A stretch of DNA of 64,000 bases from Akebia trifoliata (lineage: Eukaryota; Streptophyta; Magnoliopsida; Ranunculales; Lardizabalaceae), in assembly GCA_017979445.1 (NCBI GenBank), contig CM030708.1, positions 32,926,721 through 32,990,720 on the forward strand, given 5' to 3'. Shown in pieces: positions 1 to 11,699 of this stretch. The position numbers and the translations under genes are program-made. The notes beneath the pieces were generated by a model. That model was not told the origin of the DNA. It was given only the letters and a program-made list of their open reading frames with translations, and did not search any database. Each line of letters begins with the position of its first letter. Position 1 is the first letter of the stretch.

Positions 1-2185
1 CATAGACACGTGAGTCACCCCTTCCAACACATGCCAAGTGTACTGGCCTCTTACAGCACCAGGGAGGTGGCCAATGAGGGGTCTTGAACTCAATCAATAC
101 CCATTTTAAAATGCAACATGTGAATTCTAGTCCCTAAACCTAGTGCTTATTGTGTTCTACCTATAATTATTAATGTTCATCATAATCACCTCCATCATAC
201 ACAAAGAATAGATAAAAAAAATTCAAGCAGATGCTTTGGACTAGACAAAAACTGTAGACTTGAGCATTTCCCACTTGGAACAGATGAATTCAATTTAAAT
301 AACAGAATTTTGACTAAAAATTTCATCAATAGACTAAATCATGAAGGAATAGTCACACCTGTGGCCCATAAGCAAGCAAAGTATCAACCAATCATTTAGT
401 ACTCATAATAGGTGTTTGTGCTCTCCAAATATGCCTTTTTCTAAAAGAAGTACAATCACGCCTTAAAATCATTTCGTTAACTAAGATTGAACTATAGTGG
501 GGTCCTCATGGATGATACCACAGTCAAGAACATGTCCCATGAAGCAATCCTATAATATTCTATAAAACCCTCCTTTTACATAGATGATGATTTGCTATGA
601 TGCTATGTTTGTTAATCATTTAAGTAATTCCAAGTTCCGCATCAATGATAATAAAAAATATAAAAAAAAACACACATAAGCAAAAAATTGGATGATTGGT
701 GGCTCTTTCACTCGCTCTATCAAATCACGAAGGCCAATTTTTGTTCAAACTTGACAGGTGGATCTTGCAGTCAAGCTCCCTTCTGCCTTCGACAGGTGGC
801 CACAAACTCCTTACTGAGACTGAAGCTCCAAACACACATCCCACTTTAAGAAGAAAAGCATTTGTATTGAACTAATCCTCTCAATCCAAAATTATGGCAT
901 TACAAGACAGAAAACCATAAGATTAATCTTCCACCATATTGTAGCTCCAGTTAGGAAATGAGCGAACATAAGGCAACCTAAAGTAGCTCAAATATGTATA
1001 AATAGAGGATAAAAAATGATTTGGTTATGTGCAAAGAGAACTATCAAAGGAACTAATGAAAAGAGCAGGCCAATTTTTTTATTTTTAATATGGATCAAAG
1101 TAGTGGAAAAAAAAGATTTTAAGAAGCTTGCTTTTATAGAATGCATGGCCCTAGATAAAGTAGAATGGTGAAATAAAATCTAGCTATTACTCGCACAAAT
1201 AGTTGAGATGAAGGTTTGATGATGATGTTTTTTTTTATCGGTATTTGATGATGATGTTATTTCCATACATTGCACAATTAGTTAATTACATTATTAATAA
1301 ATATCCCAAATGCCCCCCAAGTCCAACAACTACATACCCTCCTTGTCTTGAGCCAAATCAATGAGGTTTGCCCGCAATATTCAATACTTGATGCTTGAAC
1401 CGGAGTTTTTCCTGATTATGTTGAACTTCTTGTCCGAAGCTTCCACATTTCCCTTCTCTTAGTTAATTTCTCCCCTCCTCATCCTCCATAGCATCACTTA
1501 AAATTTTCAATCAGTCACTTTTATTATATCAACATAAGTGTGAACTCTTTGTTGTTGACACCTTTGTTGCACAAAAGGGGAGCGGGTGCGGGAGGGGACT
1601 TGAAACAAGGGCAAAGAAGTATTTGTTGTGAACCACTTAAATTGAATAATTATAGGAGACAGAGCGGAGCGGCAATAGCTTAGAAGGTTCTTGTAACTAA
1701 GGTTTGTCACCACCACGTCTTCCCCCTATCCCATTTTGAATCCCAAATTCACAATTTAACTATTCATCTATTCTTTATCCCTACAGATAACTTAATTTCG
1801 TTTTCTCCTTCAACATTCTCTTTTATCTTTTAATTGGTTCTGATTATTAAGTTTGCTTTGAACCCTAATTTGGAGAAAATGTCACCGTTATCGATCAACA
1901 ATCCTTAAAACTAAAAATCCCACAAAGGGTTTCCTCTTCCCAACTCAAAGTTAACATAACCCACAATTCATTTCCACCCATTACAAAGAAAAAACTCCAA
2001 AACAGAAAACAAAAGCCAAAAATCAAATATTTTTAAAACCTAAAAAAACAATAACAATAACCCAACTCAAAAGTAACATAAACCCACAATTCACTTCCAC
2101 CCATTACAAAGAAAAAACTCCAAAACAGAAAAAGAAAAGCCAAAAAATGAAATATTTATAAAACCTAAAAAACAGAAAACTATAC
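1..2185 (-). other. Intron 1 of the LOG2/LUL gene, running off the left edge
   Basis: Because the LOG2/LUL first exon ends at a GT donor at 2185-2184, the DNA to its left on the minus strand should be intron. I looked for the next family exon (the rest of the DAR2 region, then the RING finger) and found no matching translation on either strand. The intron is therefore probably longer than 2.1 kb, with the remaining exons outside the window. The stretch is AT-rich. Apart from a 122-bp tandem repeat at its 5' end I see nothing else in it. The short reading frame at 1507-1716 has no family resemblance. Confidence 0.6.
1941..2183. repeat. Two-copy tandem repeat, period about 122 bp
   Basis: The stretch beginning at 1941 recurs at 2063 with only small differences. 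Both copies start with caactcaaa, run through ttccacccattacaaag and end in an A-rich run of aaacctaaaaaaca. It lies just inside intron 1 of the LOG2/LUL gene, ending against the splice donor, so it looks like a local intronic duplication. Confidence 0.85.
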
Positions 2186-2718
2186 CTCCCATCGACCAAG
2201 GCATCGAAAGTGAAAGAAACCAAATAGTGATCTGGGTTGTTCTCATCGACTTCAACCTTAATTGTGTTCTTATGCACGTTCACATCGTTCCTGATCTTCT
2301 TCGCAGTCTGATGGTCTACATAAGGTGGTGGTGGGGGTTGCGGTTGGATCATAGAAGGTCGAATTCCAGACCATCCATTGCTCTGATTGGCATAATAAGG
2401 GAGATAATTCGAGTTCGACCGACCCATCGTCGATCCTAGGTATCCCGAAGAATTATATCCACCAGAATACTGATAGCAGTGCGGATGAGGAGGTTGAGGT
2501 GGTGGTGGAGGTGGGGGTGGGGGTGGGGGTGGGGGTGTAGAGTAAGGATTGTGAGATGGGTATGGGGGTGAAGGATAAGGTGGGTTCGCTGCGAAGATAA
2601 AGTTTTGTGGAGGAGGTAGAGGAGATGGGTCTGAAGGGTAAGAAGAGATGAGTTGAGAGGGAGGTGGGTTTTGGAGGTAGTTGTTGTTTCTTCTTCTGCT
2701 ACTCAATGAGATCCCCAT
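2186..2718 (-). CDS. LOG2/LUL-type RING E3 ubiquitin ligase, first exon (partial)
   Basis: Exon 1 encodes 177 codons plus two bases and ends at a GT donor (GGGAG|GTATAG, 2185-2184). The N-terminus MGISLSS fits an N-myristoylation signal (Gly2, Ser6), as known for this family. A Pro/Tyr-rich low-complexity region follows, with a run of about 14 prolines near residues 62-76. Then comes the conserved block PPPPYVDHQTAKKIRNDV, and near the end LVSFTFDALVDG, which starts the DAR2 region that precedes the RING finger in LOG2 and LUL1-4. In Arabidopsis LOG2 is a membrane-associated ubiquitin ligase that works with GDU1 in amino-acid export. The RING domain itself is outside the window. The start is the only ATG in frame upstream of the conserved part. 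I cannot tell which LUL paralogue this is. Confidence 0.9.
2501..2537 (+). other. G-rich tract inside the polyproline codons (possible G-quadruplex)
   Basis: The plus strand carries four consecutive runs of five G separated by single T residues, preceded by several GG runs. This is the template strand of the LOG2/LUL exon, where it encodes the proline run. Four closely spaced G5 runs meet the usual sequence rule for a G-quadruplex; folding is inferred, not shown. Confidence 0.6.
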
Positions 2719-2870
2719 GGTTTATGGTTTCAGAGAGAAACAGAGAGAGAGAGAGATCTGAGAATTTGTGTGAAAGAAAGTAATTGTGTGAAGTTGAAGA
2801 AAGCTATCGGTCTTAGACCGCTTCTTTCTTTCCTATGTTAGAGAGAGAGAGACAGAGACAGAGATTTTAC
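2719..2870 (-). promoter_or_regulatory. Likely 5' leader of the LOG2/LUL gene with GA/CT tracts
   Basis: Directly upstream of the ATG are pyrimidine-rich (CT)n runs on the coding strand, seen as gagagaga on the plus strand at 2733-2755 and 2840-2864. CT-rich leaders are common in plant genes. No TATA box could be placed with confidence. Confidence 0.4.
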
Positions 2871-5860
2871 ATGTAAAGTTGTAAACTGTCAAATACTCAA
2901 ATAGGGAGGCCAGCGTACTTATTGCTTAAGGAACGTTCTACTTGCACCCATCTATTTCTTTTACCACCCCAGAGTTTTTAAAATTCTCTTTGCACCCATC
3001 TTCTTTCATTTACTCCTTGCAACCCACCATTTTACTTCTCATCACAAAATCAAATCTCATTCGGTGGTGGTGGTCTTCTTCTTCTTCTTTGCATCTACGA
3101 ATGTTTAACAAGAATTTCATAATATAAGAAGCAATGTCCTTAGAACTTGTAAAGTAGGCTAGAAATGACCATGGATATTGGATACTTCAACATTTGAGTT
3201 AGGGTTGTTAAGAAATCTTAACAATAAAAATAAATAAAACAAATAAAGATTCATTCGATAGATTCCTATCGTGTCATACTTGGTAAGTTTCTATTAAATC
3301 CATTCAAGTAGATTTGATAAGATTGTATTAAGCCACTATAAAAGTTTTGGGTAACTTTTAATCAAACAAAAAATTAGATTTGTTAAATAGGTGTGGAGAA
3401 TTTTTTTTCGTAATGGCAATTTGGTCATTTCATCATTTATAATATGACTCTTAAGGTAGTGGGTGCAATGAGAACTTCTTAAAAGTAAATGCTCTACTAG
3501 TTCGTCTACAATTCAATAATTTGCGACCTAAGAAATCAAATAAACAATAGATGAATAAATTAACAAATTATTTAAAATTATGAAAAAAAAAAAATCTTTT
3601 ACGAAATGATTTGTCTTTTAAAAAGGGCTTGTGAGCTTGATATTCTCTAGAAGATGATTTCATCATAGAAAATGGCTTATGGGTTTAATCTTCTTTCGTT
3701 GGAATAATTTTTCAACTATGCCATTATTATTAATCGGTCCAAAAAGGTCACGGTCCCTTATAATTTTCTTGATTTTAAGGATTTTTTGTTAGTCCCACTC
3801 ATCTTTTATGACGTGGGTATGTTAGTTTAATTAAGAGTTGACCTATCTCATTAGTTGTGTGGGCTTAGAACTTGATATAAATCACTTGAACATGTTCAGA
3901 TCATAAATTTTATCTATGAATGCTCAGGCTTGGGTTGTAAAAAGTCATTCCCAACCAATGCACCCTGTAAATTCGCTAGATTATATTTCGGTACAATTTG
4001 ATTTTTTAAATTTATTTTTCTACATATGTTCTAGTACATGGTTTGGATTTTTTATTTTTTTTTACTTTTCAAAGAAAGAGATGGTTGAATGGATTTAATG
4101 GTCAAGAGAAACTATATACACTAGGACCCACTTAAGGCTAATATAATATGTTCTTGAATTTGATGGGCCCATATTAAAAACAAACAGATCCATAAAGTCC
4201 AACCATTGGATCCAAGTAATTTTCATATTGGTGGATTATGAACCCACCCATGTGCCCCATTGTCAATAGAGTCAAGTCATGTTCTTTGGATCATAGAGAA
4301 GACTCATATACCAACAAAGTCAACTTTTTTTTTTCTCCTCTTAGGTACAGGTAAGAACCAATTTGGAAGATCTTGACCATCCCAGATACTGCTTGGATTA
4401 GACGATTATGACCTCTTATTTGACCTCAAAACCTATCAAACCCTCTCTATACATGCTTCTGGGTGAAAGGGTAATTTAGACATACCCCTCCACAAGACTA
4501 GGTCAAATAGTAGAGACATGCCCTCCTTGACCTAGGTTTTATAGTAGAGACTAAAATAAAATAATGCCCTTGTCTCCAATTTGATTTTCCTTGAATCTCT
4601 TTGAAGACTTTCTTTTTTTTTTTTTGATATCTAGTGGGTGTCTCCACCCTTTGGGTGGGACTAATCCCATGGTCACACACACACCGCCCCTTCAAAAAGT
4701 CCTACATGCAACAATTTGAGTCAAGAGTCAACCGAACCTTGGAGGGTGCCCCAAGAAACACTTGACCTACTCTTTGAAGACTCTGGTTCCTCCAACCCCA
4801 CCCTTAAAAAATGCATCATATCACCAATTTTTACTAAGAGCACCCCATGAGTAAATTTTTCTTTGGTGTCAAATGAATTGGGGTGCTCTTAGTAAGAGTT
4901 GGTGTGAGAAGAAAATGTCTCAAAAAATAAACAAAACAAAAAGTGTAGAGTTAGCACCACATATGCAGATCTTCAACTTGAAAAATAGATCATCAATTCA
5001 CAATTTGTTTACACCCAAAAGCAAACCCAACACACACAGACACATAAAAGAGAAACTATATCTATCTTCTACCGACGAATACAAGGTGAAAGACAAGAAG
5101 CTGAACCATCTTATTATGCACGCCAATGAATAGATTGTGGCTGATTTACTAAAGATGATCCACGAATACCATGGACATGAACATAAACAAGGTGATGGTG
5201 GTGATGGTGATGATGGGAGGAATTATGAGGTTGAGGTGATTTTTGGTTGGAATGGCTTGTCCTACCACCAGACGATAGAATTGATGGGCTCTTTATATAT
5301 AGCTAGAGCGGGTCTTGTCAAGGTGACTTTTTCTATTATTCGACGAAGGAGAACTTTTTAGAAAAACTCCATCTCTAGCACTGCGTGTTGTCCAATTAGA
5401 CGAAGAAGAAGATGATGAGCTTTGTGTAGAGCTAAGTGTCATCAATGAAGAAGAAGAAGAGGAGGAGGTGCGAAGAAGAGAGGAGTAATTTGAAGACAGT
5501 TTGCTCAGATTGCTTACGATGTCATTTTGCTCCAAAGAAGGGCCGAGTTGGGCACGCTTAGAAGAACTTGGATCATATTTTTTTCACTAGAGAAGAAGAG
5601 TTGGATTTGAATATTATCCTAAAAGATTAAACATTTTAGAATGTATAAGAACCCCATAAACTAAATAGGAAAGATGGATTTGAAAATGAAACTTACCTAG
5701 CAAAGAGTTCAATCCCATAAACAAATCCTTGAATGGAACTTGCTTTACAAGGATAGTAGAAGAAGTCCTTGTTTAACATAAATTAGTTTCCCTTAACAAT
5801 GCTATCAAGAAACTGTGGAGCCAAGAAACTAAGGGTGGGGTTCCTTGAATTAAGAAATGA
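2871..5860. other. Intergenic spacer, no gene seen
   Basis: AT-rich DNA between the LOG2/LUL gene and the left edge of the PhzF duplication. Open frames at 4873-5133, 5137-5361 and 5293-5535 consist of low-complexity GAA/GAT-type repeats and match no family I know. The only clear structure is the 83-bp hairpin at 4822-4904. Confidence 0.6.
4822..4904. repeat. 83-bp perfect-stem hairpin (stem-loop MITE or small-RNA precursor-like)
   Basis: The left arm (caccaatttttactaagagc, then acccca) and right arm (tggggtgctcttagtaagag, then ttggtg) are inverted copies over 26 bases with two differences. In plus-strand RNA both differences form U:G wobbles, so the 26-bp stem would be unbroken, with a loop of about 31 nt. 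It may be a tiny stem-loop MITE. A small-RNA role is only a possibility. Confidence 0.6.
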
Positions 5861-5861
5861 C

Positions 5862-7657
5862 ATAAGACCTTGACTGTGTAAACACAAAATCCAACGATTG
5901 AGATCTTACGCGTATCTCAATAATACATATCCCAATTATTCTTCTCTCTAGGATAATTTTCAACCATTGGATTTTGTATTTGCATGGTCAAGATCTTGTG
6001 TCATATCTTGAGTCAACGAAACCCAACCCATAAAAATAATCAAACCAATTAAAAAATACTCCAAACCAAACCCATAAAAATAATCAAACCAAACAGAGAG
6101 ATGATATTTCCACGGCAGTGTGAAAGTGAAACAAGAGCACGAAATAAATAAAAAAACCAAGTACACACAATGAACACAAAGATTTGCATGGTTCAACAGA
6201 TTGCCTCCATCCACAGAGGAATGCTAGACATCTCACAACAAAATTACAAGTACCTTAAATGGAAAAATGCAGTATTTTGTTTGGCTAAAATTTCTGAAAT
6301 GAACTACGATGAATTCAATGTGCTTGGAAACATAAAAAACTTACATGGTAATATCATGTCAAAAACATAAAACATACGCAGACATATCACGTCACAAGCA
6401 AAATAGAGCGTATAACATTAGGTAGCATTGAATGGAGTAACAAGATTTGTGCAGGCTATCCAAATTTTTGGGATAAAGTTTCGACGAGGATGATGATGAA
6501 GATTGAGAAAATATTTGAACTTGCATTGGTCGACATCAATCAACCTAGCTCTACGGACCTATATTTACAGGTTACGGAATGGGATTGAGTTTCCTAGTTG
6601 AAGACATCCTAAAAATGATCCAAGAATTTGGACCAATTCAAGTTCCAAGAATGGGATTGCACATGGAAAACGGGCAGAAAGATAATTTCCCTCCGAAAAT
6701 GCAATTTTTATATGATTGCACATTTTCCCTGGAATTCACTTTCTCACCCAAAATGATTTTCCCACCTCCTAATGTTATTATCTCATGATTAACCCCACCC
6801 CCGACATTAAAACCAAACTTTATTTTCAACATTTTATGAGGTGCTATCAACTAGTAGAATTCATTTTTCCATGGTCATTTTCCGAGAAATTCATATTTCC
6901 TTGATAATGAATGCCCTGCAATCATACAAAACCTTAAATCTATATTGGTGAAAGCACTTGAACCAATCATTGTCATCATCAAAGCCTTCTCCAAAAATTT
7001 GGGTTTGTTTGAACAAATCATGTTCCTCCATTCAATTATGTCTAAACCCATCTGTTTTTTCAATTGTAATTGTGTTCATATCTACTTTCACTATCTCAGT
7101 CCACGTTCTTTCTTATCCTCGCATCTTCCTCTCATCATTTTAGAATGTACAACTAACATGTTCCTTCTAATAGGGCTATAATCAAATTTTGTCGCACGTG
7201 ACCAAACCATCTCGATAGACTTTCTTAGTGTATGCGTTCATTTTAATTTCATTTTTTTTTTGTCATACAACTCGTCCATCTTAGCATCATCACCTCTGCT
7301 ATGCTCAACCTATTTACTTTCTCTTAGTGTATTAATGGTCTTGTACCCCATCTGTAGACCATTTGTATTGGTCTAAGGACTATATGCATCTAATGTATCA
7401 CCATCAATAGGTGTATAAAGAATGAGAAGCTTAGTATAGGAGAAGTTGACAAATTTATGCTCAGTGTTGCATGTGAGTTCATTTGATATAAGATAAAAGA
7501 AGAAAAGGGGAACCATTACAAACGAGAGATGTCTCTAATGAATTGAAATATTCAAACTAGCATGGAAAAGGAAAAGGCTTGCGCCACTGAAGCCTGAACG
7601 AGTGTAACCCTAAACTTCGACGGGAACCTTACGTGCACAATGCAAGTCTAGCTTAAG
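5862..7657. other. 3' flank of PhzF copy 1 with a SINE-like fragment
   Basis: No gene is visible. At about 6955-7060 the text atcatcaaagccttctccaa followed by atttgggtttgtttgaacaa and cctccattcaat resembles the end of Au-type plant SINEs. The same stretch recurs at 17656-17780 in unit 2, with looser relatives at 60895-60965 and 63380-63470. The short open frames here match no family. Confidence 0.4.
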
Positions 7658-7844
7658 CTAAACCAAGAGGGAACCTTCCATAACAGTAACAGCTTTTCCT
7701 CGCATAAGAAGTCTCTGGGTTTCCTTGTCTAAGTGAAGATCCAATATTCCACCCCTGGGAGATGCCTGTCCACGACGATATGCCCCATCAAATATACAGT
7801 TAGAATGATATATACACACACACACACACACAAATATATATATC

Positions 7845-7906
<62 letters not shown>

Positions 7907-10900
7907 CATGTAGGCAATAAAATCACATTTTCCCAACTTTTTGCTCCAATAGGGTGCCAAGGCACAGTGTGCACTTCCACAAACAGGATCCTGAAACATA
8001 AACGTTAAGATATAGAAAATGAGAGAGAGAGAGAGAGTAATTCAAATTTAACATAGCTCTCACAAGTGCATAACATGAATATTTTCGTTGTATTCCCCAG
8101 TATAACTTGAAACCACTGTATGAGTTCACTGGATTTAGTCGACCCCAAATCTTTGGATAAGGCTTCAATGATGATATGAGTTCAGTGGAGAGCTTTGCTA
8201 AATTAGTCTGGGAGAGGGTTTAATTATCTCTGCTCACACAAAAGAGACAGAGAGTCGAGCAGCTTGTAAACCTACCAAAATATCATCATCATCAAAGCTT
8301 TATCCCGAATTAAAAAGACTGGCACTCTAGTTTAATTCTCTAATCTACAGTTTGTGGCAAACCTTTGGTGCAAACCAAATGTTAATTCTCCAATTAGAGG
8401 CAGAAGGTCTATCTTGCTAGGTGAACAATTTGCAGAGGAGAACTTTCCAACCAGCATCGGTTATCCAACCAACAAAATCGAAACCTCAAACCCGTCGGAA
8501 AAAATTAATGGCCACAAACCGAAAAACAAATGATTCATACATAAGTGAGTGCACAACCCTTTTGAGCTCACCTAGCTGAAGAGGCAAGAAGCCTTGTCTA
8601 CCCTTACCATACATAAGTGAGTGCACAACCCTTTTGAGCTCACCTAGCTGAAGAGGCAAGAAGCCTTGTCTACCTTTATCCTGTCACCAACAGTTACACA
8701 TGACATAACCCAATAACCCAACTTATCAGGATTTGCAAATGCCTTTTGTCTAAACTAACTTATTTTAATGAACAGTCTTCAGTGTGATTTTCCATGCCAA
8801 ATCTCTTCGGTATCAAAAAAATCAAGCACGTTTCACTATAAATATTCCCTTCAAACTTTGGCTTAAAAAACAGCTATGATCAATTAACAAGTATACCATT
8901 GAAGAAGCTTTAAAAATGAAATTAATTGATATTGTGCCAACAAAGAATTAAGCCCAAATATTGACCTGGATACGCAAAATGGGGGGTACAAGAAGGCCCT
9001 TCCTCAAATCCAAGACAGTGACAAATATTGGTACCCACCAGACAATTTGATATAATGCATTTAATCATAGTTTTCTTAAAGAATGGAGAATAATTTCTTC
9101 TTTATAATACTCTTAAGCTTAACAATCATTATTATATTCCAAAGCCTCTACAATTAGAGTCAACATGATATGGTAACAATGAGCAGCTAAAAACCTAAAA
9201 ATTCTGTGTCTAGTTCTCACATCTATGTAATTAAGATAATCATCATTGTATCATTAATCTCAAAGAAAGTATTATGGTTGAAGTGATAGGTAAAAGATTT
9301 TACCTCATTTATTCCCAACTTTGGACAGAAGAAACGAGAGAAGAAATCAAATCCAGACCCACTGGGAGCCACCCCTGTTATAATGACCCCTCTTCCAGGG
9401 CATTTTTGTATCTCCTCAAAATCTGGTTGTAAATCTGCAACAGTCTCTCCCGACGAGAGCTCGACCTATCCCAAGCAAAAAAAAAAAACAAGGTTCCCTA
9501 TCTGAATACAAATGGCCGAAAACATTCACAGATGTGCTCAAAGAAAACAACCTCCCTTACATGATGGGAGCCAATTACAATCTGGTGCAAGGTCTAAGAT
9601 AAGAAATGCACAATCATCCAATCAAACTGATTTTTGACATGGAAGATCTCCTTGGAGGTACCGATCGGATGGTAGCCACCCAACTTCGATACATCCGTGC
9701 CCAGGGGCAGATTAACAGTGGGGGCACCTTTCCCCACAAAAAATTTCAAACTCTAAGGATTTATGAGCTATTGTGACAGATAACAGAAAAAAAAAAAAAA
9801 ACCGCCGCTATTGGCCCCACAAAAAAAATTCCACTCCTAGTTGCCCCCACAAAAAAAATTCCACTCTTAGTTGCCCCCATATGGGCAAACCACATGAATT
9901 GTACCGGCAGGGTGCTCTCCCATCTCGATGGAAGTACTAATGTTTCACGGAAAGCAAACTATACAAGAAAAAGCCCTATATATAATCAAGTATAAGGGGA
10001 AAATGGGTTGAGTAAGTACAATAAAGTCACCAACAGTAGCTGTTTTCTTTATATTGATCATTGGAGCACCATTCAGTGTTCTAGGAATTGACAGGGTCTC
10101 CATGGGATCACATTCAATCGCCGCAATTGTAGGGAAGTCCAATTCAATTGAGAAGTGTTCTTCAATGGCACTATTCGAAAACCTTGATGAGTCTGATTTT
10201 CCAACTTCAGGAACCTTTTTGGCAGTAAGAATTCCAGATAATGTGAGGAACTCAATTATGTTTCCTCTTATTAAACCAGACGTAAAGAGAACATGTGCAG
10301 CCGCTAAAGTTGCATGACCGCAAAGTTTGACCTGCGAATAATAAAAGATTCCATATGGATTCAACATCTTAAACGGATATAAATTACTAATCAAATGTGC
10401 AATTCTATGTGATAGATGAACAAGAGTTCTTCACCACCATTTCTCTTATTTTTATTTTTTGCCACAAATCCTAGTAGATCCACGTTTATCAACAACATCT
10501 ATTACCATAAATTGCTTCAAGAGATACATATCCAGAAGCTTGATTTGGGTTAGAGGTAAGACAGTAGCAAATAGCATCTCTTTCACAAATCTAAGCTAAA
10601 TCATCAACCACTCAACGTTTATAGAGATAGATCAGTTTCATGGAATTATTAAACATCTATCTAAGAAAAAATGATTAAATTTGAACTAATTATCCATCCA
10701 AATAGTTCCTGAATTTAAATTAACAAGAGAACAAAACTACATTTTTCATGGAAAAAAGATAAGAAAACAGCTAACAAGATCTAAATATCTAAAAGTACTA
10801 AATTTCAAACAAAAATCATATTTCAGAGTAGAAAAGAAAGAAAAAAAAAACATTTTTTTTATTAAACATCTATCTAAGGAAAAAAAAAATGCTTAAATTT

Positions 10901-11427
10901 GAACTAATAATCAATAAAATAGTTCCCGATTCTGAATTAACAACAGAAAAAAACCACATTTTTCATGGAAACGGATGAGCTAACAACAAACAATACCTAA
11001 AAGTAGTAAATTTCAAACAAAAATCTTATTTAAGAGTGGGAAAAAAAAAATTAATCTTGAAACCCCTAGAAAGTAGATCCGTAGCAGCTAAAACTCGAGT
11101 CCCAAGAATTCAGTTTCAATGAGGACACAGAACACTTAAAAATTAACATCGATGAAGAAGAAAGAAAAATAAAACAAACCTCTGCAACAGGAGTGAACCA
11201 TCTGAGACGGAACCTTGAATTAGAATCGGTGTTCGATTCAGTGTCAGTAATCTGAGTTAAGTAACAAGTTTGCGAGATATTAAACTCCTTCGCAACTGCT
11301 TGCAACCACTCCTCATCTCTCTCTTCTTCCAACAAACACACAGCAGCTGGGTTTCCCTTGAATGGTGACTCGGTGAACGCGTCGACCTGGTCAAGAATTC
11401 AAACTCAGTTACAGAAGAAATCCAAAC

Positions 11428-11475
<48 letters not shown>

Positions 11476-11508
11476 TACCACAGAGTATTTTACGAGTTTC
11501 TTCACCAT
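7658..11508 (-). CDS. PhzF-like isomerase/racemase family protein, copy 1 (six exons)
   Basis: Exons are 11479-11508, 11180-11386, 10020-10331, 9304-9465, 7907-7990 and 7658-7765. All introns are phase 0 with GT-AG ends, and the exons sum to 903 nt (300 aa plus TAG), the usual family length. Motifs in order: KYSVVDAFTESPFKGNPAAV at the N-terminus, FNISQTCYL, then RWFTPVAEVKLCGHATLAAA, and DPVCGSAHCALAPYWSKKLG near the end of the second half. Bacterial PhzF is an isomerase of phenazine synthesis; the Arabidopsis homologue DAAR1 acts as an amino-acid racemase. The family uses a catalytic Glu in the N-x-S-E-T motif (Glu45 in PhzF). Here that codon (11270-11272, residue 49) is CAA, Gln, while copy 2 has GAA. 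The residue before LCGHAT is Lys, where copy 2 has Glu. The frame is intact but activity is doubtful. Confidence 0.93.
7811..7903. repeat. Compound microsatellite (CA)n-(TA)n-(GA)n at a splice donor
   Basis: A run of ca dinucleotides passes into ta dinucleotides and then about 17 ga dinucleotides. The ga run ends two bases from the donor of PhzF exon 5 (gtacc at 7903-7907 on the plus strand), so the intron begins GTACTCTCTCT on the coding strand. Confidence 0.95.
8536..8679. repeat. Two-copy 72-bp tandem repeat in PhzF copy 1 intron 4
   Basis: The block starting catacataagtgagtgcaca at 8536 repeats at 8608. The same pair exists in unit 2 at 19234-19377, so this small duplication is older than the large one. 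Confidence 0.9.
9702..9910. mobile_element. Non-autonomous TIR element in PhzF copy 1 intron 3
   Basis: It begins caggggcagattaacagtgg, carries the internal motif gagctattgtgacagataac and two near-copies of ttccactcttagttgccccc, and ends near accggcag. Members of the same family lie at 20399-20626, 50473-50627 and 55688-55828. The arms are only roughly inverted here. Confidence 0.6.
11431..11475. repeat. (GA)n microsatellite abutting the exon 1 donor of PhzF copy 1
   Basis: About 22 ga dinucleotides with a single interruption run up to gtaccacagag. The intron therefore starts GTACTCTCTC on the coding strand, exactly as at the exon 5 donor of the same gene. In unit 2 the tract (about 22157-22180) is much shorter. 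Confidence 0.9.
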
Positions 11509-11597
11509 TTCTGTACTGCAAACTGAACGAGTTCCTTAGGAGAAGAGGGAGTCCTCTATTATGTACTTTCTAGTCACACGTGGACTCAACTTGTACC

Positions 11598-11692
11598 CAC
11601 GTGACGTAATGTAATTTAGTTCCATCCACGAGGCTGTATCTGATCCCCCTCGTGTTCGAAATCATTTTCATATTTTCAATACAATGACGTCA
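11598..11692 (-). promoter_or_regulatory. Upstream region of PhzF copy 1 with G-box and C-box palindromes
   Basis: About 90 bp upstream of the ATG is cacgtgacgtaa with a G-box core CACGTG (11598-11603). About 180 bp upstream is TGACGTCA (11685-11692), a palindromic bZIP-type C-box. Both are established plant bZIP target cores; use in vivo is inferred. Confidence 0.45.
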
Positions 11693-11699
11693 TGACTTA

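Noticed and set aside
7733..8008. Open frames full of IYIYIY and ERERER
   Set aside because: Translations of the CA/TA/GA microsatellite next to PhzF exon 5; same at 18438-18713.
10054..10317. Plus-strand open frame over PhzF exon 3, repeated at 20775-21038
   Set aside because: Antisense shadow of PhzF exon 3; duplicated only because the exon is duplicated.
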